NCBI GenBank assembly: GCA_963701735.1
Contig: CAVPBI010000015.1
Span: forward strand, 6,059-70,058
Length of the DNA stretch: 64,000 bases
DNA from: CAWABB01 sp963701735
Lineage (GTDB): Bacteria; Bacteroidota; Ignavibacteria; UBA10030; UBA6906
Direction of reading: 5' to 3'
A program made the translations under genes and the position numbers. The notes below the pieces were generated by a model. The model saw only the letters and a program-made list of their open reading frames with translations. It was not told where the DNA came from and did no database searches. This document shows positions 63,858 through 64,000 of this stretch, in pieces; position 1 is the stretch's first letter, and every line of letters begins with the position of its first letter.

Positions 63858-64000
63858 GCCGGCATCACACACCGCCTTTCCTTCCCCGACTTTGTAGAAA
63901 CGCACCCGCGCCGCCCGCCGGCGCCCTCCACGTCCGCCCGAAACAGCCCGGTTTCCTCATGTTTCGCTCCGCCCGCTGTCCGGCACGCGGGAACGGCTGT

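Overview
The window (about 60% G+C by eye) looks like a chromosomal piece of a Gram-negative bacterium of the Bacteroidota/Chlorobiota (FCB) group, most likely Ignavibacteria-like. Three things point there: secreted proteins ending in type IX secretion (T9SS) C-terminal sorting domains (motif YPNPFNPSTTIRY at about 11.56, 30.33, 32.89 and 59.36 kb), two TonB-dependent outer-membrane receptors, and many SD-preceded genes with lipoprotein signal peptides. The exact taxon cannot be fixed from this sequence alone.

Layout. 0-8 kb: end of a PII gene, era, an EamA transporter, uvrC, a TonB receptor, and a SufE/rhodanese pair. 8-15 kb: small exported or membrane proteins, a 16-bp minisatellite, and two proteins made of about 40-residue FAGT/STDNG (BNR-like) repeats, one frameshifted. 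15-18 kb: tRNA-Val, then a PyrR-type RNA attenuator, then pyrR-pyrB-pyrC. 18-29.5 kb: a lipoprotein with a frameshifted signal peptide, a DUF4783 protein, a very large NtrY-like histidine kinase, pgeF (two frameshifts), glmS, a FabL-type reductase, an acyl-CoA dehydrogenase and a frameshifted glycosidase. 29.6-33.5 kb: tRNA-Phe and a diverged copy of its last 44 bases bracket a stretch holding only decayed genes. 33.5-36 kb: tandem lipoprotein paralogs (second decayed) and a HicBA toxin-antitoxin pair. 36-44.7 kb: an ADP-ribosylglycohydrolase, then a tight four-gene operon on the minus strand (FtsX/MacB-type permease, ABC ATPase, BtaA-like DUF3419 aminocarboxypropyltransferase, GNAT), divergent from an exported endonuclease/phosphatase-family lipoprotein, then a C45-type Ntn hydrolase. 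45-64 kb: TrpB2, a Ser/Thr kinase with TPRs, a 27-bp minisatellite, a PLP decarboxylase, a SpoIIE-type phosphatase, an AraC-type membrane regulator next to a TonB receptor, a frameshifted GH2 enzyme, a frameshifted metallophosphatase, small exported proteins, a HAD hydrolase and a DnaQ/GIY-YIG fusion.

Most interesting signal. Five transcription units carry the same upstream element, TGACA-N6-TGACA (11-bp period, often with a third copy TGACG/C 11 bp further upstream), always in the same orientation to the gene and placed where a -35 box would be. The spacing is that of PhoB/OmpR-family operators. Two copies sit back to back between the BtaA-like operon and the exported phosphodiesterase-family gene; two precede the tandem lipoproteins and one precedes a BNR-like protein. 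BtaA enzymes make phosphorus-free betaine lipids, so a phosphate-limitation regulon is a reasonable, untested hypothesis. Near-identical 26-34 bp perfect palindromes recur three times in the same neighbourhood.

Frameshifts are frequent but uneven: the housekeeping genes read cleanly (pgeF is the exception) while accessory and exported genes carry single-base indels, several in homopolymers and four inside signal peptides. Whether these are decay, phase variation or sequencing/assembly error cannot be decided here.
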